Origin: Collinsella sp. TM09-10AT
Lineage (GTDB): Bacteria; Actinomycetota; Coriobacteriia; Coriobacteriales; Coriobacteriaceae
Direction of reading: 5' to 3'
Assembly: GCF_003436275.1 (NCBI RefSeq)
Contig: NZ_QSOP01000003.1
Location: forward strand, 109,114 to 173,113
Length of the DNA stretch: 64,000 bases
Shown here: positions 42,980-51,076 of the stretch, piece after piece
Layout of the letters: every line of letters starts with the position of its first letter
Numbering within the stretch: the stretch's first letter is position 1
Notes under the pieces: generated by a model
Database searches by the model: none
What the model saw: only the letters and a program-made list of their open reading frames with translations
What the model was told of the DNA's origin: nothing
Position numbers and translations under genes: made by a program

Positions 42980-43516
42980 TTAAGCGATGACAGCGACCTG
43001 GTTAAAGTCGAGCTCGACCGGCGTCTCGCGGCCAAAGATCATCAGCGTGACCTTGAGCTTGCCAGCCTCGGTGTTAACCTCGGAGACCTTGCCATCAAAG
43101 TCGGTAAGCGGGCCATCGGTGACGCGGACGGACGTGCCGACCTGAATATCAACCGAGGTGCGCTTGGGCGAATCACCCTTACCGGGACGACGAGTCATCT
43201 TGTTGTACTCGTCGCGGGAAAGCGGAGCGGGCTTGCCGTTGCCGCCCAGGAAACCGGTGACGCCAGGCGTGTTACGAACGCACGTCCAAGCATCGTCATC
43301 CATCTCCATGCGGACCAGGACATAACCCGGGAAGATCTTGGAATCCTTGGTCTCACGCTTGCCACCCTCTTTAATCTCGGTGACGCGCTCCATAGGAATC
43401 TCGATATCAAAGATACGGTCCTGCATGCCCATAGTCTCGATGCGATGCTCGAGATCGGACTTAACGCGGTTCTCGTATCCAGAGTAAGTGTGAACGACGT
43501 ACCAACGCTTAGACAT
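42980..43516 (-). CDS. nusG: Transcription termination/antitermination protein NusG
   Basis: 178 residues. NGN domain begins MSKRWYVVHTYSGYENRVKSDL and contains GYVLVRMEMDDDAWTCVRNTPGVTGFLG; the KOW domain at the C-terminus has VRVTDGPLTDFDGKVSEVN. It binds the RNA polymerase clamp and the Rho/S10 surface; both rpoB-rpoC and rpsJ are in this window. Start lies 3 bases after the secE stop. Confidence 0.96.
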   Translation of the reverse strand: MSKRWYVVHTYSGYENRVKSDLEHRIETMGMQDRIFDIEIPMERVTEIKEGGKRETKDSKIFPGYVLVRMEMDDDAWTCVRNTPGVTGFLGGNGKPAPLSRDEYNKMTRRPGKGDSPKRTSVDIQVGTSVRVTDGPLTDFDGKVSEVNTEAGKLKVTLMIFGRETPVELDFNQVAVIA

Positions 43517-43519
43517 GGT

Positions 43520-43858
43520 TTAGCCCCTCAATCCAGAGAACAGAGCAAGAGCCTCGCCAAAGCCAGCATCGAGCAGAGCGATGACGACGCCGACGACGAT
43601 CAGAGAAGCGCAAACGACGACCGAGTAGTTCACGAGCTCCTTCTTATCGGGCCACGTGACACGCTTCATCTCGGACTTCACCGAAGCGAAATACTTCTTG
43701 GTGCGGGCGAAGAAACCAGGCTTCTCGTTCTTCTTAGACTTCGCAGCCTTCTCGCTCTTCTTGGCAACGGCCTTCTTGGCCTCAACCTTGGAGTTGGCGG
43801 CAGCGTTGTTGGCAGGCGCCTGCTGCTGTGCCTTCTTCTTGTTCTTCTTGTTGGCCAT
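43520..43858 (-). CDS. secE: Preprotein translocase subunit SecE
   Basis: 112 residues: a Lys/Ala-rich cytoplasmic N-terminus of about 50 residues, the conserved amphipathic VKSEMKRVTWPDKKEL, and one membrane segment (YSVVVCASLIVVGVVIALL). SecE clamps SecY in the translocon. Position between tRNA-Trp and nusG is the classical one. GGAGGTAACC precedes ATG 43858. Confidence 0.93.
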   Translation of the reverse strand: MANKKNKKKAQQQAPANNAAANSKVEAKKAVAKKSEKAAKSKKNEKPGFFARTKKYFASVKSEMKRVTWPDKKELVNYSVVVCASLIVVGVVIALLDAGFGEALALFSGLRG

Positions 43859-43934
43859 TTGGGTTACCTCCGCGCAATGCGCTTATACATGAGTAAACCG
43901 TAAGCCCCCAACTGGGAGCTTACGGAATAATGAC

Positions 43935-44010
43935 TGGCACGCCAGGAAGGACTCGAACCCTCAACACTCGGTTTTGGAGACCGATGCTCTACCAATTGAA
44001 CTACTGGCGT
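43935..44010 (-). tRNA. trnW: tRNA-Trp (CCA anticodon)
   Basis: Acceptor ACGCCAG/CTGGCGT, anticodon loop CTCCAAA with anticodon CCA, T-arm GGGTTCGAGTCC. Discriminator G and an encoded CCA end (43935-43937). Lies between rpmG and secE, its usual place in actinobacteria. Confidence 0.95.
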
Positions 44011-44023
44011 ATATGACTAGAGA

Positions 44024-44173
44024 CTAGCGAGTCTCTTTGTGCAGCGTGTGGTGACGGCACCAGGGGCAATACTTCTTGATCTCCATACGATCAGGCATGG
44101 TCGACTTGTTCTTGGTGGTCGTATAGTTGCGGCGCTTGCACTCAGTGCACGCAAGAGTAACTAGAGTACGCAT
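44024..44173 (-). CDS. rpmG: 50S ribosomal protein L33 (zinc-ribbon type)
   Basis: 49 residues: [20 protein letters not shown] at the start and [15 protein letters not shown] at the end. The two Cys pairs (CTEC and CPWC) show the zinc-binding C+ form. ATG at 44173, TAG at 44024. First coding gene of the unit rpmG-tRNA-Trp-secE-nusG-rplK-rplA. A cysteine-free L33 paralogue, if any, is not in the window. Confidence 0.95.
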   Translation of the reverse strand: MRTLVTLACTECKRRNYTTTKNKSTMPDRMEIKKYCPWCRHHTLHKETR

Positions 44174-44218
44174 GTATCCTGAACCTTTCATTTCCGCCCC
44201 GTACGGGCACGAGTTGTT

Positions 44219-44248
44219 ACTTTATCAGCTCCACGTAAGTGCTGTCAA
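44219..44248 (-). promoter_or_regulatory. Promoter of rpmG-secE-nusG-rplKA
   Basis: Minus-strand TTGACA, 18-base spacer, TAAAGT, 46 bases before rpmG. The consensus -35 makes this one of the best promoters in the window. It lies downstream of the tuf terminator, so tuf and rpmG are separate units. Confidence 0.65.
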
Positions 44249-44387
44249 TGAAAACCTCGAGTCAATTGGTTCTCGGTGGATCCATTCATATTAGGAACAC
44301 ATCAATGAAGCCATCGAAAGCTAATCGACGGTGCATCCAGGACCATTATCGATCCTCTCGACACCAGCAACGGCTCAATATCCATTG

Positions 44388-44424
44388 CAGAAAAGAACCC
44401 GGCACCCATATAAGTGCCGGGTTC
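44388..44424 (-). terminator. Terminator after tuf
   Basis: Perfect 11-bp stem GAACCCGGCAC (44395-44405) / GTGCCGGGTTC (44414-44424), followed on the minus strand by TTTTCTGC. The 140 bases between it and the rpmG promoter show no gene. Confidence 0.85.
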
Positions 44425-44452
44425 TCTAAGTCAACTATATCAGAGAGCTAAT

Positions 44453-45643
44453 TTACTCAATGATCGTGGAGACGATGCCCGAACCGACGGTGTGGCCACC
44501 CTCGCGGATAGCGAAGCGCAGGCCCTCCTCCATGGCGATCGGGTGGATGAGGTCGCCCTCGATGGTGATGTGGTCACCAGGCATAGCCATCTCGGTGCCC
44601 TCGGGGAGCTTGACCGTACCGGTAACGTCGGTGGTACGGAAGTAGAACTGAGGACGATAACCATCGAAGAACGGGGTGTGACGGCCGCCCTCCTCCTTGG
44701 TCAGAACGTAGATCTCACCGGTGAACTTGGTGTGCGGGGTAACCGAACCGGGCTTGCAGAGAACCTGGCCGCGCTCGATGTCCTCGCGCTTGATGCCGCG
44801 GAGCAGCAGACCGACGTTGTCGCCAGCCTCGCAGAAGTCCATGGACTTACGGAACATCTCGATACCGGTAACGACGGTGTTCTGGGTATCCTTGATGCCG
44901 ACGATCTCGACGGGCTCGTTGAGCTTGAGCTCACCGCGCTCGACACGGCCGGTAGCAACGGTACCACGGCCGGAGATGGTCATAACGTCCTCAACGGCCA
45001 TCAGGAACGGGAGGTCGTTGTTACGAGCAGGCGTCGGGATGTACTCGTCGACGGCGTTCATGAGCTCGCGGATAGCGTCCATCCACTTGGCGTCGCCCTC
45101 GAGAGCGCCCAGAGCGGAACCACGGATGACGGGGATGTCGTCGCCGGGGAAATCGTACTCGGAGAGGAGCTCACGGGTCTCCATCTCGACGAGGTCGATG
45201 AGCTCGTCATCGTCAACCATGTCGCACTTGTTCAGGAAGACGACGATGTAGGGAACGCCGACCTGACGGGCGAGCAGGATGTGCTCGCGGGTCTGAGCCA
45301 TGGGGCCGTCGGTAGCGGCGATGACCAGGATAGCGCCGTCCATCTGAGCAGCACCGGAGATCATGTTCTTGACGTAGTCAGCGTGGCCCGGGCAGTCAAC
45401 GTGAGCGTAGTGACGGGCAGCAGTCTCGTACTCGACGTGGGAGACGGAGATCGTAATGCCGCGCTCGCGCTCCTCGGGAGCCTTGTCGATGTTCTCGAAC
45501 GCAGTGAAGTCAGCCTTGCAGCCCTCGGTCTCGGAGAGAACCTTGGTGATGGCAGCGGTCAGCGTGGTCTTGCCGTGGTCGACGTGACCAATGGTGCCGA
45601 TGTTAACATGCGGCTTAGTGCGCTCAAACTTCTCTTTGGCCAT
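44453..45643 (-). CDS. tuf: Elongation factor Tu
   Basis: 396 residues from ATG 45643 ([20 protein letters not shown]), GAGGAGG upstream. G1 [10 protein letters not shown]3 DCPGHADY, G4 NKCD, and the C-terminal [17 protein letters not shown] are normal. It delivers aminoacyl-tRNA to the ribosome. Placed behind tRNA-Tyr, tRNA-Thr and tRNA-Met, as in the E. coli tufB operon, instead of after fusA. Confidence 0.97.
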   Translation of the reverse strand: MAKEKFERTKPHVNIGTIGHVDHGKTTLTAAITKVLSETEGCKADFTAFENIDKAPEERERGITISVSHVEYETAARHYAHVDCPGHADYVKNMISGAAQMDGAILVIAATDGPMAQTREHILLARQVGVPYIVVFLNKCDMVDDDELIDLVEMETRELLSEYDFPGDDIPVIRGSALGALEGDAKWMDAIRELMNAVDEYIPTPARNNDLPFLMAVEDVMTISGRGTVATGRVERGELKLNEPVEIVGIKDTQNTVVTGIEMFRKSMDFCEAGDNVGLLLRGIKREDIERGQVLCKPGSVTPHTKFTGEIYVLTKEEGGRHTPFFDGYRPQFYFRTTDVTGTVKLPEGTEMAMPGDHITIEGDLIHPIAMEEGLRFAIREGGHTVGSGIVSTIIE

Positions 45644-45739
45644 AAAGCCCTCCTCTAAACAGGTCGTCCCCGGACGGGACTTTGCCTTTATACCATAGTG
45701 GCCTCTCAACATACTATTGAGAAGCCACCGTGTTACCTA

Positions 45740-45816
45740 TGGTAGCGGTGACTGGATTCGAACCAGTGACGCCACGGGTATGAACCGTGTGCTCTAACCA
45801 ACTGAGCTACACCGCC
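45740..45816 (-). tRNA. tRNA-Met-like (CAT anticodon)
   Basis: Anticodon loop TTCATAC, T-arm TGGTTCGAATCCA, encoded CCA. The anticodon stem (CACGG/CCGTG) lacks the three G-C pairs of initiator tRNA, so it is elongator tRNA-Met, or possibly tRNA-Ile with a modified CAT anticodon. Confidence 0.92.
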
Positions 45817-45819
45817 GGA

Positions 45820-45895
45820 TGGAGCCTGCAACCAGACTTGAACTGGTGACCTCTTCGTTACCAACGAAGTGCTCTACCGACTGAGCTATACAGGC
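45820..45895 (-). tRNA. tRNA-Thr (GGT anticodon)
   Basis: Acceptor GCCTGTA/TGCAGGC, anticodon stem CTTCG/CGAAG with loop TTGGTAA, encoded CCA. Three bases separate it from tRNA-Met. Confidence 0.94.
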
Positions 45896-45905
45896 ACTTG
45901 ACGGG

Positions 45906-45987
45906 TGGGAGCTATAGGATTCGAACCTATGTAGGCAGAGCCAACGGGTTTACAGCCCGTCCCCATTAACCACTCGGGCAAACTCCC
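45906..45987 (-). tRNA. tRNA-Tyr (GTA anticodon)
   Basis: 82 nt with the long variable arm of type II tRNAs. Anticodon stem ACGGG/CCCGT, loop CTGTAAA; acceptor GGGAGTT/AGCTCCC. CCA is not encoded. First gene of the tRNA-Tyr/Thr/Met-tuf unit. Confidence 0.93.
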
Positions 45988-46049
45988 AATCGTTCAAGTA
46001 TCCGCAGGTTCTTTGGTCTTTTGGACCGCCGCCCCCGCGAACGAAAAAG

Positions 46050-46079
46050 ATAATACGATGCAACCTTGGGGGCTGTCAA
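46050..46079 (-). promoter_or_regulatory. Promoter of tRNA-Tyr/Thr/Met-tuf
   Basis: Minus-strand TTGACA, 18-base spacer, TATTAT, about 60 bases before tRNA-Tyr. Confidence 0.6.
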
Positions 46080-46293
46080 CGAAAACCTCTAGATACACGG
46101 TTCCGGGCGTATCTATATAGCCGTGACCTGCGGTTTTATTGAGTTTGGATGTGAAGGACAGTGGTTTTGGATACAGAGGTGACATTTCCCAAGGTAACAC
46201 TTTGGCGTAGTGGAGTACGCCTACAGCATCGACCTTCGATACCGGCTTATTTACACCTATATATAGGTCGAGATCGGGCTTCCGCGGCAGATT

Positions 46294-46383
46294 CGATCGT
46301 GGATTTTCTTCCGTTTGAAATCGAGCGTGGACAATCTCCCACTTTTGGCGTGTCTCCAAGGCCAAAGTGGCAGATTTTCCACG
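46294..46383. repeat. Composite palindromic repeat (GTGGA-AATCTCCC family), copy 1
   Basis: CGATCGTGGATTTTC at 46294-46308, then a 52-nt palindrome (46329-46380): left arm CGTGGACAATCTCCC with ACTTTTGGC (46326-46349) and right arm GCCAAAGTGGCAG with ATTTTCCACG (46361-46383), pairing with three irregularities. The same composite is found at 62077-62177 and in part, reversed, at 50437-50502. The remaining gap 46080-46290 contains a small hairpin GGCGTA/TACGCC and no gene. Confidence 0.8.
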
Positions 46384-46417
46384 ATCATTCACTAAGCGGG
46401 AGAACTATAGAGCCGAA

Positions 46418-47251
46418 CTACTCGGGCCAGGCCAAAGTAGACCCATAGAGCGGCTCCCCCTTGGTGCAGGGGTAGCGACTCAAGTAACACGACGATAGCA
46501 AGTCGAAGAAATAAGTCATGGCATATTTCGAATAAACGCCGAGTCGGTCAATTCCGTTTCCCGCATTACCAAGACGATATACACGGTCAAAAGAGCTCGA
46601 TTTGTCATCGTTGCTAAACGCAGTAATTAGAATCTTCCTGCCCGAACGGCAATCAAGATACTCACGCGCCTGTGACGCAAATAGCCCGGAGACCGATACG
46701 AGAATTATCAATGACTGCGAAGCGTCTCCCATGTTTTTCAATTCCGCGACGTTAGCCCCAGCAACTATGCGAACTATCTTGCCCGCATAAAACATTTCCT
46801 GCTGAAATCGTACGAGATTGGCGCTCACATTATTGGTGCACCAGATTTCAACGTTTTTATGGCCATCAATTTCGTCGGCAAGGTGCTTAATAGCGATATC
46901 GGACACGCCGCTTTCAACCTCAGCGAACATCTCGATCATGCGAACGTCGAGCTCTGCCCTGTACTCCTCGTAGCCAAATTCCTCCTCTCGATGGCTTAAG
47001 TCGCTTGGAAAGACTGATTGAGTAAATGATTCTTTCAAATCGCTAAGAGACTGGTAGCCCAATCGATTGCAGAAACGACGAACAGCGGAACGGGTCACGA
47101 ATGCATCGCGGGTTATAGCGGCAACATTGATTTCGCTCGAACGCCTAATGTGAGCGATGAGATATCGAGCGATGGCGGCATCGTTTGACCCAAACTCGCT
47201 GTTGATGATGGAGCTAATGCGATTGAGCACATCGAAGTCATTGATATTCAC
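46418..47251 (-). CDS. RpiR/MurR-family transcriptional regulator
   Basis: 277 residues from GTG 47251 (AAAGAGGG 5-6 bases upstream); ATG 47290 would add 13 residues but has no close ribosome site. N-terminal helix-turn-helix: VAAITRDAFVTRSAVRRFCNRLGYQSLSDLK. C-terminal SIS sugar-phosphate domain: NVEIWCTNNVSANLVRFQQEM, SQSLIILVSVSGLFASQAREYL, KILITAFSN. It is divergent from the phospho-beta-glucosidase and EIIBC genes and probably controls them in response to a sugar phosphate. Confidence 0.85.
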   Translation of the reverse strand: MNINDFDVLNRISSIINSEFGSNDAAIARYLIAHIRRSSEINVAAITRDAFVTRSAVRRFCNRLGYQSLSDLKESFTQSVFPSDLSHREEEFGYEEYRAELDVRMIEMFAEVESGVSDIAIKHLADEIDGHKNVEIWCTNNVSANLVRFQQEMFYAGKIVRIVAGANVAELKNMGDASQSLIILVSVSGLFASQAREYLDCRSGRKILITAFSNDDKSSSFDRVYRLGNAGNGIDRLGVYSKYAMTYFFDLLSSCYLSRYPCTKGEPLYGSTLAWPE

Positions 47252-47293
47252 ATGATCCCTCTTTCCGCTCTCCTCGAAATCATGGTTCATTTA

Positions 47294-47331
47294 TTGAATC
47301 AAACAGCTTTGGTCGTTCTCCTATGATTCAA
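47294..47331. promoter_or_regulatory. Inverted pair TTGAATCA / TGATTCAA between regulator and bgl operon
   Basis: TTGAATCA at 47294-47301 and TGATTCAA at 47324-47331 form an inverted repeat with a 22-base spacer in the divergent control region. TGATTCAAATCA (47324-47335) is itself nearly palindromic. Likely target of the adjacent RpiR-family protein. Confidence 0.5.
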
Positions 47332-47402
47332 ATCAGTTGACGTCATCTTAATCGTAATTCCGCCACACGTATCCACCGTGTTGAATGATGGAAAGGGGAT
47401 TC

Positions 47403-48821
47403 ATGGGCAACGTGAACAACATGCCGTTTCTCTGGGGTTCCGCCACAGCGTCTTATCAGTGCGAGGGTGCCTGGAACGAAGACGGCAAAGGCCTTGGCGA
47501 GTGGGATTTCTTTAGCCACACAAGCAATAAGAACATCAACCATGTTGACGGTGATGTATCTTGCGACTTCTACCATCGCTATGAAGAAGATATCCGCATG
47601 ATGAAAGAAGGCGGACAAAACACCTATCGCTTCTCTCTTTCATGGAGTCGAATCATCCCCACGGGTATCGGCGAAGTGAATGAAGAGGGCATCGATTTTT
47701 ATAATCGGGTCATTGATTGTTGCCTCGAAAATGGCATAGAGCCCAACGTTACGCTGTTCCATTACGATCTACCATTCACGCTTGCTTGCAAAGGCGGATG
47801 GCTGAACAACGACATGGCAGAGTGGTTCTGCAAATACGCCAAGATTTGCTTTGAGCGCTTTGGAGACCGCGTCAAAATCTGGGCTACCGTTAACGAGCCG
47901 CATTTCTACAGCTACTGCGTAAACATGTTGGGCAACTATCCCCCCAATCGATCGCTCGACGTTCAGTCGTACATGCAGTTTCAGTACAACCTGATGCGCG
48001 CAAGCGCACTCGCAGTCCGAACATATCGTCAAATGGGCTACGACGGCATCATCGGCGCCGTCCACGATGGCGGCGTTGTCGAACTCGACCCGGCAACCGA
48101 GCAACCTGATGACGTATTTCGATACGCAGACTTTTTCGCCAATCGCATGATTCTGGCACCAGCGCTTCAGGGTCAACTGCCGCCAGAAATGGACGAAATC
48201 CTTGAAAAACTTGGCGTCTCGCTCTATCGATCCCCAAATGACGTAGAAGAATTCAGAGACGGTAAAGTCGATTTTATTGGACTCAACGTGTATTGCCGAG
48301 AGTATGTAACCGACTGGCACGGTGGAGAGCTTGCCGTTTCGGCGAACAATAAGGGCGGTTCGAGCAAAAAGGTCGAAGGAAAATGCATTGCGCCCTTGTT
48401 TGAAAGCGCCCGCGACAGCAATGTTCCCCGCAATAAATGGGGCCGCGAAATACTCCCAGGTTGCATGTATTCAACCATCATGGATGTCCACGAGCGCTAT
48501 GACGCGCCCCGCATCTTTATTACGGAAAACGGACATGGCGCCTATGAGCAACCAGACGCAGACGGAATGATCCACGATGATGACCGCATCGAGCTTCTAG
48601 GCCAGTTCATCGAGCACATGATGAGGGCTAAGCGCGACGGCGCGCGCGTTGAGGGCTACTACCTCTGGTCGACGATGGATCTGTATAGCTGGATCAACGG
48701 CTACGAAAAACGATACGGACTTGTCCATATCGACTTCGAGAACAATCTGGAGCGCACCCCCAAAAAGAGCTGGTATTGGTACCGAGACCTTATCTCGAAG
48801 TATCAGGAGCAGGAAGGTTAG
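47403..48821 (+). CDS. 6-phospho-beta-glucosidase (GH1)
   Basis: 472 residues from ATG 47403 with AAAGGGGA upstream. Acid/base Glu165 in TVNEPH and nucleophile Glu375 in FITENGHG. The S-x6-K-x-Y phosphate-binding motif is present as SWINGYEKRY (Ser429, Lys436, Tyr438), which favours 6-phosphoglycosides over free ones. It hydrolyses the phosphorylated beta-glucosides delivered by the EIIBC encoded 9 bases downstream. Cytoplasmic. Confidence 0.92.
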   Translation: MGNVNNMPFLWGSATASYQCEGAWNEDGKGLGEWDFFSHTSNKNINHVDGDVSCDFYHRYEEDIRMMKEGGQNTYRFSLSWSRIIPTGIGEVNEEGIDFYNRVIDCCLENGIEPNVTLFHYDLPFTLACKGGWLNNDMAEWFCKYAKICFERFGDRVKIWATVNEPHFYSYCVNMLGNYPPNRSLDVQSYMQFQYNLMRASALAVRTYRQMGYDGIIGAVHDGGVVELDPATEQPDDVFRYADFFANRMILAPALQGQLPPEMDEILEKLGVSLYRSPNDVEEFRDGKVDFIGLNVYCREYVTDWHGGELAVSANNKGGSSKKVEGKCIAPLFESARDSNVPRNKWGREILPGCMYSTIMDVHERYDAPRIFITENGHGAYEQPDADGMIHDDDRIELLGQFIEHMMRAKRDGARVEGYYLWSTMDLYSWINGYEKRYGLVHIDFENNLERTPKKSWYWYRDLISKYQEQEG

Positions 48822-48830
48822 GAGAAAGAG

Positions 48831-50231
48831 ATGAAATATCAGGCAATGTCCGAAACAGTCCTAAAGGCTGTTGGCGGCAAAGAGAACATTACATCGGTAA
48901 CTCATTGTGCGACGCGCCTTCGCATCGACGCACGAGACACCTCGATCATCGATCTCCAGCTCGCCAAATCGGCCGATCAGGCGCTCGGGGCAGTAGTCAG
49001 CGGTGGCCAGCTTCAGGTGATCATCGGCCCCAACGTCACCGAGGCTTACAACGACTTCCTCGACTTCGCGGGAATCGAAGTCGGCGGTGGCACGGTTGCC
49101 GACGATGCCCAAACCGCCAAAGACCTTGCAGAAGGCATTAAAAGCGGTAACACCGCCATGGGCTTGATTGAGAAATTCGGGAACGTCTCTGCACAGGTAT
49201 TCATGCCCATCGTCCCGGCGCTCATCGTTGGCGGACTCATTCTTTCGATCAAGAATCTCCTGGTCAATTATTGCGGATTGAGCACCGATAGCGGAACCGC
49301 CCAGGTCCTGTTGGCCATCTTTAGCGCTTCGTTTAGCTTCTTGCCCGTTTATCTTGGTTATCAGCTCGCAGCCGTCATGAAGATGCAGCCCATCATGGGC
49401 GCATTGCTGGGCGCGATCATGATCAGCTCGTCCATTAGCGGTGCCGAGGGTCTCGACTTTCTTGGTATTCCCATCCCGACGAACGACTATTCGAGTACGG
49501 TAGCGCCCATCGTGCTGGGCGTTGTATTCATGTACTTTGTCGACCGCGGCCTTCAGAAGATCATTCCCGACGTTACCAAACTGTTCTTGAAGCCGCTGCT
49601 CACCATGATCATCGTCGTGCCCGTCGAGCTGATTATCCTTGGCCCCGCCGGCAGCATGATGGGCTACGCGCTGAGCGATGCCGTCACGTGGCTTATGGAC
49701 AACGTGGCATTTATCGCTACTCCGATCCTGGCAGCCCTTAACCCCTATTTCGTCATGCTCGGTCTCGATAAGGCTTACATCGCAATCGAAGTTACGAGCC
49801 TGGCGCAGCTCGGTTGGGCACCCATTATCTTTGGATTCATCTCGAACCTCTGCATTGGCGGCACGAGCCTCGCCCTGGCAACTGCCATGAAGGGAAACAA
49901 AGAGAAGAGGGGTATGGTCACCACGGTTGCCGTCACCGCACTCTGTGGCGTAACCGAGCCCGCGTTCTACGGTTGCCTCATCGAGCGTCCCCGCCTGCTT
50001 GTCGGCACGGCAATCGGCGCGCTCTGCGCTGGACTCCCTGCAGGCATCTTTGTTCTGAAAGAGTATGTTGCGGGAGCATGCCCCGGCCTTCTTTCGGCAC
50101 TCATCTTTATCGCTCCCGATGGGTCCATGGGCAACTTCGTGCTGGCATGCGTTGTCGCCATCATCGCCATCGTCGTCTCCTTCATCGCTGCACGCGTGAT
50201 CATCAAGAAGAACCCCAGCTATATTGAGTAA
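48831..50231 (+). CDS. PTS beta-glucoside-type EIIBC component without EIIA
   Basis: 466 residues. EIIB domain 1-85 with the phosphorylated Cys26 in VTHCATRLR; EIIC from about 105 with about ten membrane segments (VFMPIVPALIVGGLILSIKNLL, GVTEPAFYGCLIERPR near the end). No EIIA domain is attached, so it depends on a free EIIA such as the one at 29.5 kb. AGGAGAAAGAG precedes the ATG. It takes up and phosphorylates a beta-glucoside; cellobiose, salicin or arbutin cannot be distinguished. Confidence 0.92.
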   Translation: MKYQAMSETVLKAVGGKENITSVTHCATRLRIDARDTSIIDLQLAKSADQALGAVVSGGQLQVIIGPNVTEAYNDFLDFAGIEVGGGTVADDAQTAKDLAEGIKSGNTAMGLIEKFGNVSAQVFMPIVPALIVGGLILSIKNLLVNYCGLSTDSGTAQVLLAIFSASFSFLPVYLGYQLAAVMKMQPIMGALLGAIMISSSISGAEGLDFLGIPIPTNDYSSTVAPIVLGVVFMYFVDRGLQKIIPDVTKLFLKPLLTMIIVVPVELIILGPAGSMMGYALSDAVTWLMDNVAFIATPILAALNPYFVMLGLDKAYIAIEVTSLAQLGWAPIIFGFISNLCIGGTSLALATAMKGNKEKRGMVTTVAVTALCGVTEPAFYGCLIERPRLLVGTAIGALCAGLPAGIFVLKEYVAGACPGLLSALIFIAPDGSMGNFVLACVVAIIAIVVSFIAARVIIKKNPSYIE

Positions 50232-50332
50232 ATGCCCGCTGTTTGCATTGGGGACATCCTCGGCAGACCATTAGCAAGAACCCAAGAAGTTCCTTAGGAG
50301 CTCGATTAATCCATTCGGATTCCTGAGGCACA

Positions 50333-50371
50333 AACGACCCCGATTCCACAATGAAATCGGGGTCGTTGTTT
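50333..50371 (+). terminator. Terminator after the beta-glucoside operon
   Basis: Perfect 13-bp stem AACGACCCCGATT (50333-50345) / AATCGGGGTCGTT (50355-50367), then GTTTC. Confidence 0.85.
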
Positions 50372-50436
50372 CTAAAGCCGTCGATAGACAATGGTCGATA
50401 GACAATCGGTGTTTACCTTAGCTCCCTATCCAAGTT

Positions 50437-50502
50437 AATTATCCACGCTCGTTCTCCGGTCGGGAGATTTTCTTCGCTCGCGTGTCCAGAAATCCACGCT
50501 CG
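50437..50502. repeat. Partial, reversed copy of the GTGGA-AATCTCCC composite repeat
   Basis: AATTATCCACGCTCG at 50437-50451, TCGGGAGATTTTC at 50460-50472 and ATCCACGCTCG at 50492-50502. Read on the minus strand it gives CGAGCGTGGATTTCTGGACAC then ACGAGCGTGGATAATT, the order seen at 62077-62116. The palindrome itself is incomplete. Confidence 0.65.
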
Positions 50503-50537
50503 AGCAGGACATCCAGATCCGCGCCCACCCTTGTCTC

Positions 50538-50664
50538 GATCTGTAACAGCAAGAGGCCTATTCCGCTTCTACATGTTACAGATCAAGATATTCCTAAAAC
50601 ACCCTAAGTTTCATCTCAATCTGTAACAGTTAGATGCCGAATATCGGTCTTGGTGTTACAGATT
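50538..50664. repeat. Two tandem ATCTGTAACA palindromes, 80-bp period
   Basis: GATCTGTAACA (50538-50548) / TGTTACAGATC (50574-50584) and AATCTGTAACA (50618-50628) / TGTTACAGATT (50654-50664). Arms are 11 bp, both loops exactly 25 bases with unrelated sequence, and starts are exactly 80 bp apart. The outer pair is G-C in one and A-T in the other. Pairing resumes as TCT/AGA outside a single mismatch in both. There is no gene between 50232 and 50778. Confidence 0.85.
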
Positions 50665-50778
50665 TAGACAAACTGGAGGACGAGACAAACCAAAAACGGG
50701 ATGGGCGCTAACCCGATGGCGCACCACCTAAATAGAAACGGGCCCTGTCCCTCTTGGAGACAGAGCCCGAAACTCTCA

Positions 50779-50853
50779 TGGAGCCAGTGACAGGAATCGA
50801 ACCCGCAACCCACTGATTACAAATCAGTTGCGCTACCGTTGCGCCACACTGGC
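50779..50853 (-). tRNA. tRNA-Thr (TGT anticodon)
   Basis: Acceptor GCCAGTG/CACTGGC, anticodon stem ACTGA/TCAGT with loop TTTGTAA, T-arm GCGGGTTCGATTCCTGT, encoded CCA. A decayed copy of its anticodon region lies 155 bases upstream. Confidence 0.95.
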
Positions 50854-50883
50854 ACGCTTGGCGCTCTCGCGCGAAGCCTGTTA

Positions 50884-50912
50884 AGAATAAAGGAATTACG
50901 GACGGGGCGCAA
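50884..50912 (-). promoter_or_regulatory. Promoter of tRNA-Thr (TGT)
   Basis: Minus-strand TTGCGC, 17-base spacer, TATTCT, about 30 bases before the tRNA. Confidence 0.5.
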
Positions 50913-50937
50913 CAGACCCTTCGACCTACCACATCTC

Positions 50938-50965
50938 AAAACTATTCGTCAGAACGAATAGTTTT
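50938..50965. repeat. 12-bp perfect hairpin with repeated AAACTATTCGT
   Basis: AAAACTATTCGT (50938-50949) / ACGAATAGTTTT (50954-50965) around CAGA. AAACTATTCGT occurs a third time at 50985-50995, inside a TCGCCA ... TGGCGA stem. It may terminate the NYN-gene operon on the minus strand. Confidence 0.6.
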
Positions 50966-51007
50966 ATCTGTTCGCCAGAACCAAAAACTATTCGTTTTGG
51001 CGATGCC

Positions 51008-51038
51008 GACCCGCAACCCATTGATTACAAACCGGTTG
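51008..51038 (-). pseudogene. Remnant of a tRNA-Thr
   Basis: About 31 bases match the anticodon-to-T-arm part of tRNA-Thr (TGT) at 50779-50853 with a handful of differences (CCCGCAACCCATTGATTACA on the plus strand). The anticodon stem no longer pairs and there is no acceptor stem, so it is not a working tRNA. Confidence 0.6.
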
Positions 51039-51076
51039 TTGGTCAATCGAGAAAGCAGCCCCCATAGAAGGTCTAC

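Noticed and set aside
41798..43903. A 701-codon plus-strand frame opposite rplA, rplK, nusG and secE
   Set aside because: It crosses four certain genes and their intergenic gaps; shadow frame.
50538..50664. CRISPR-like repeat-spacer reading of the ATCTGTAACA palindromes
   Set aside because: Only two units, each a palindrome with its own loop, no array of equal repeats and no cas genes nearby.
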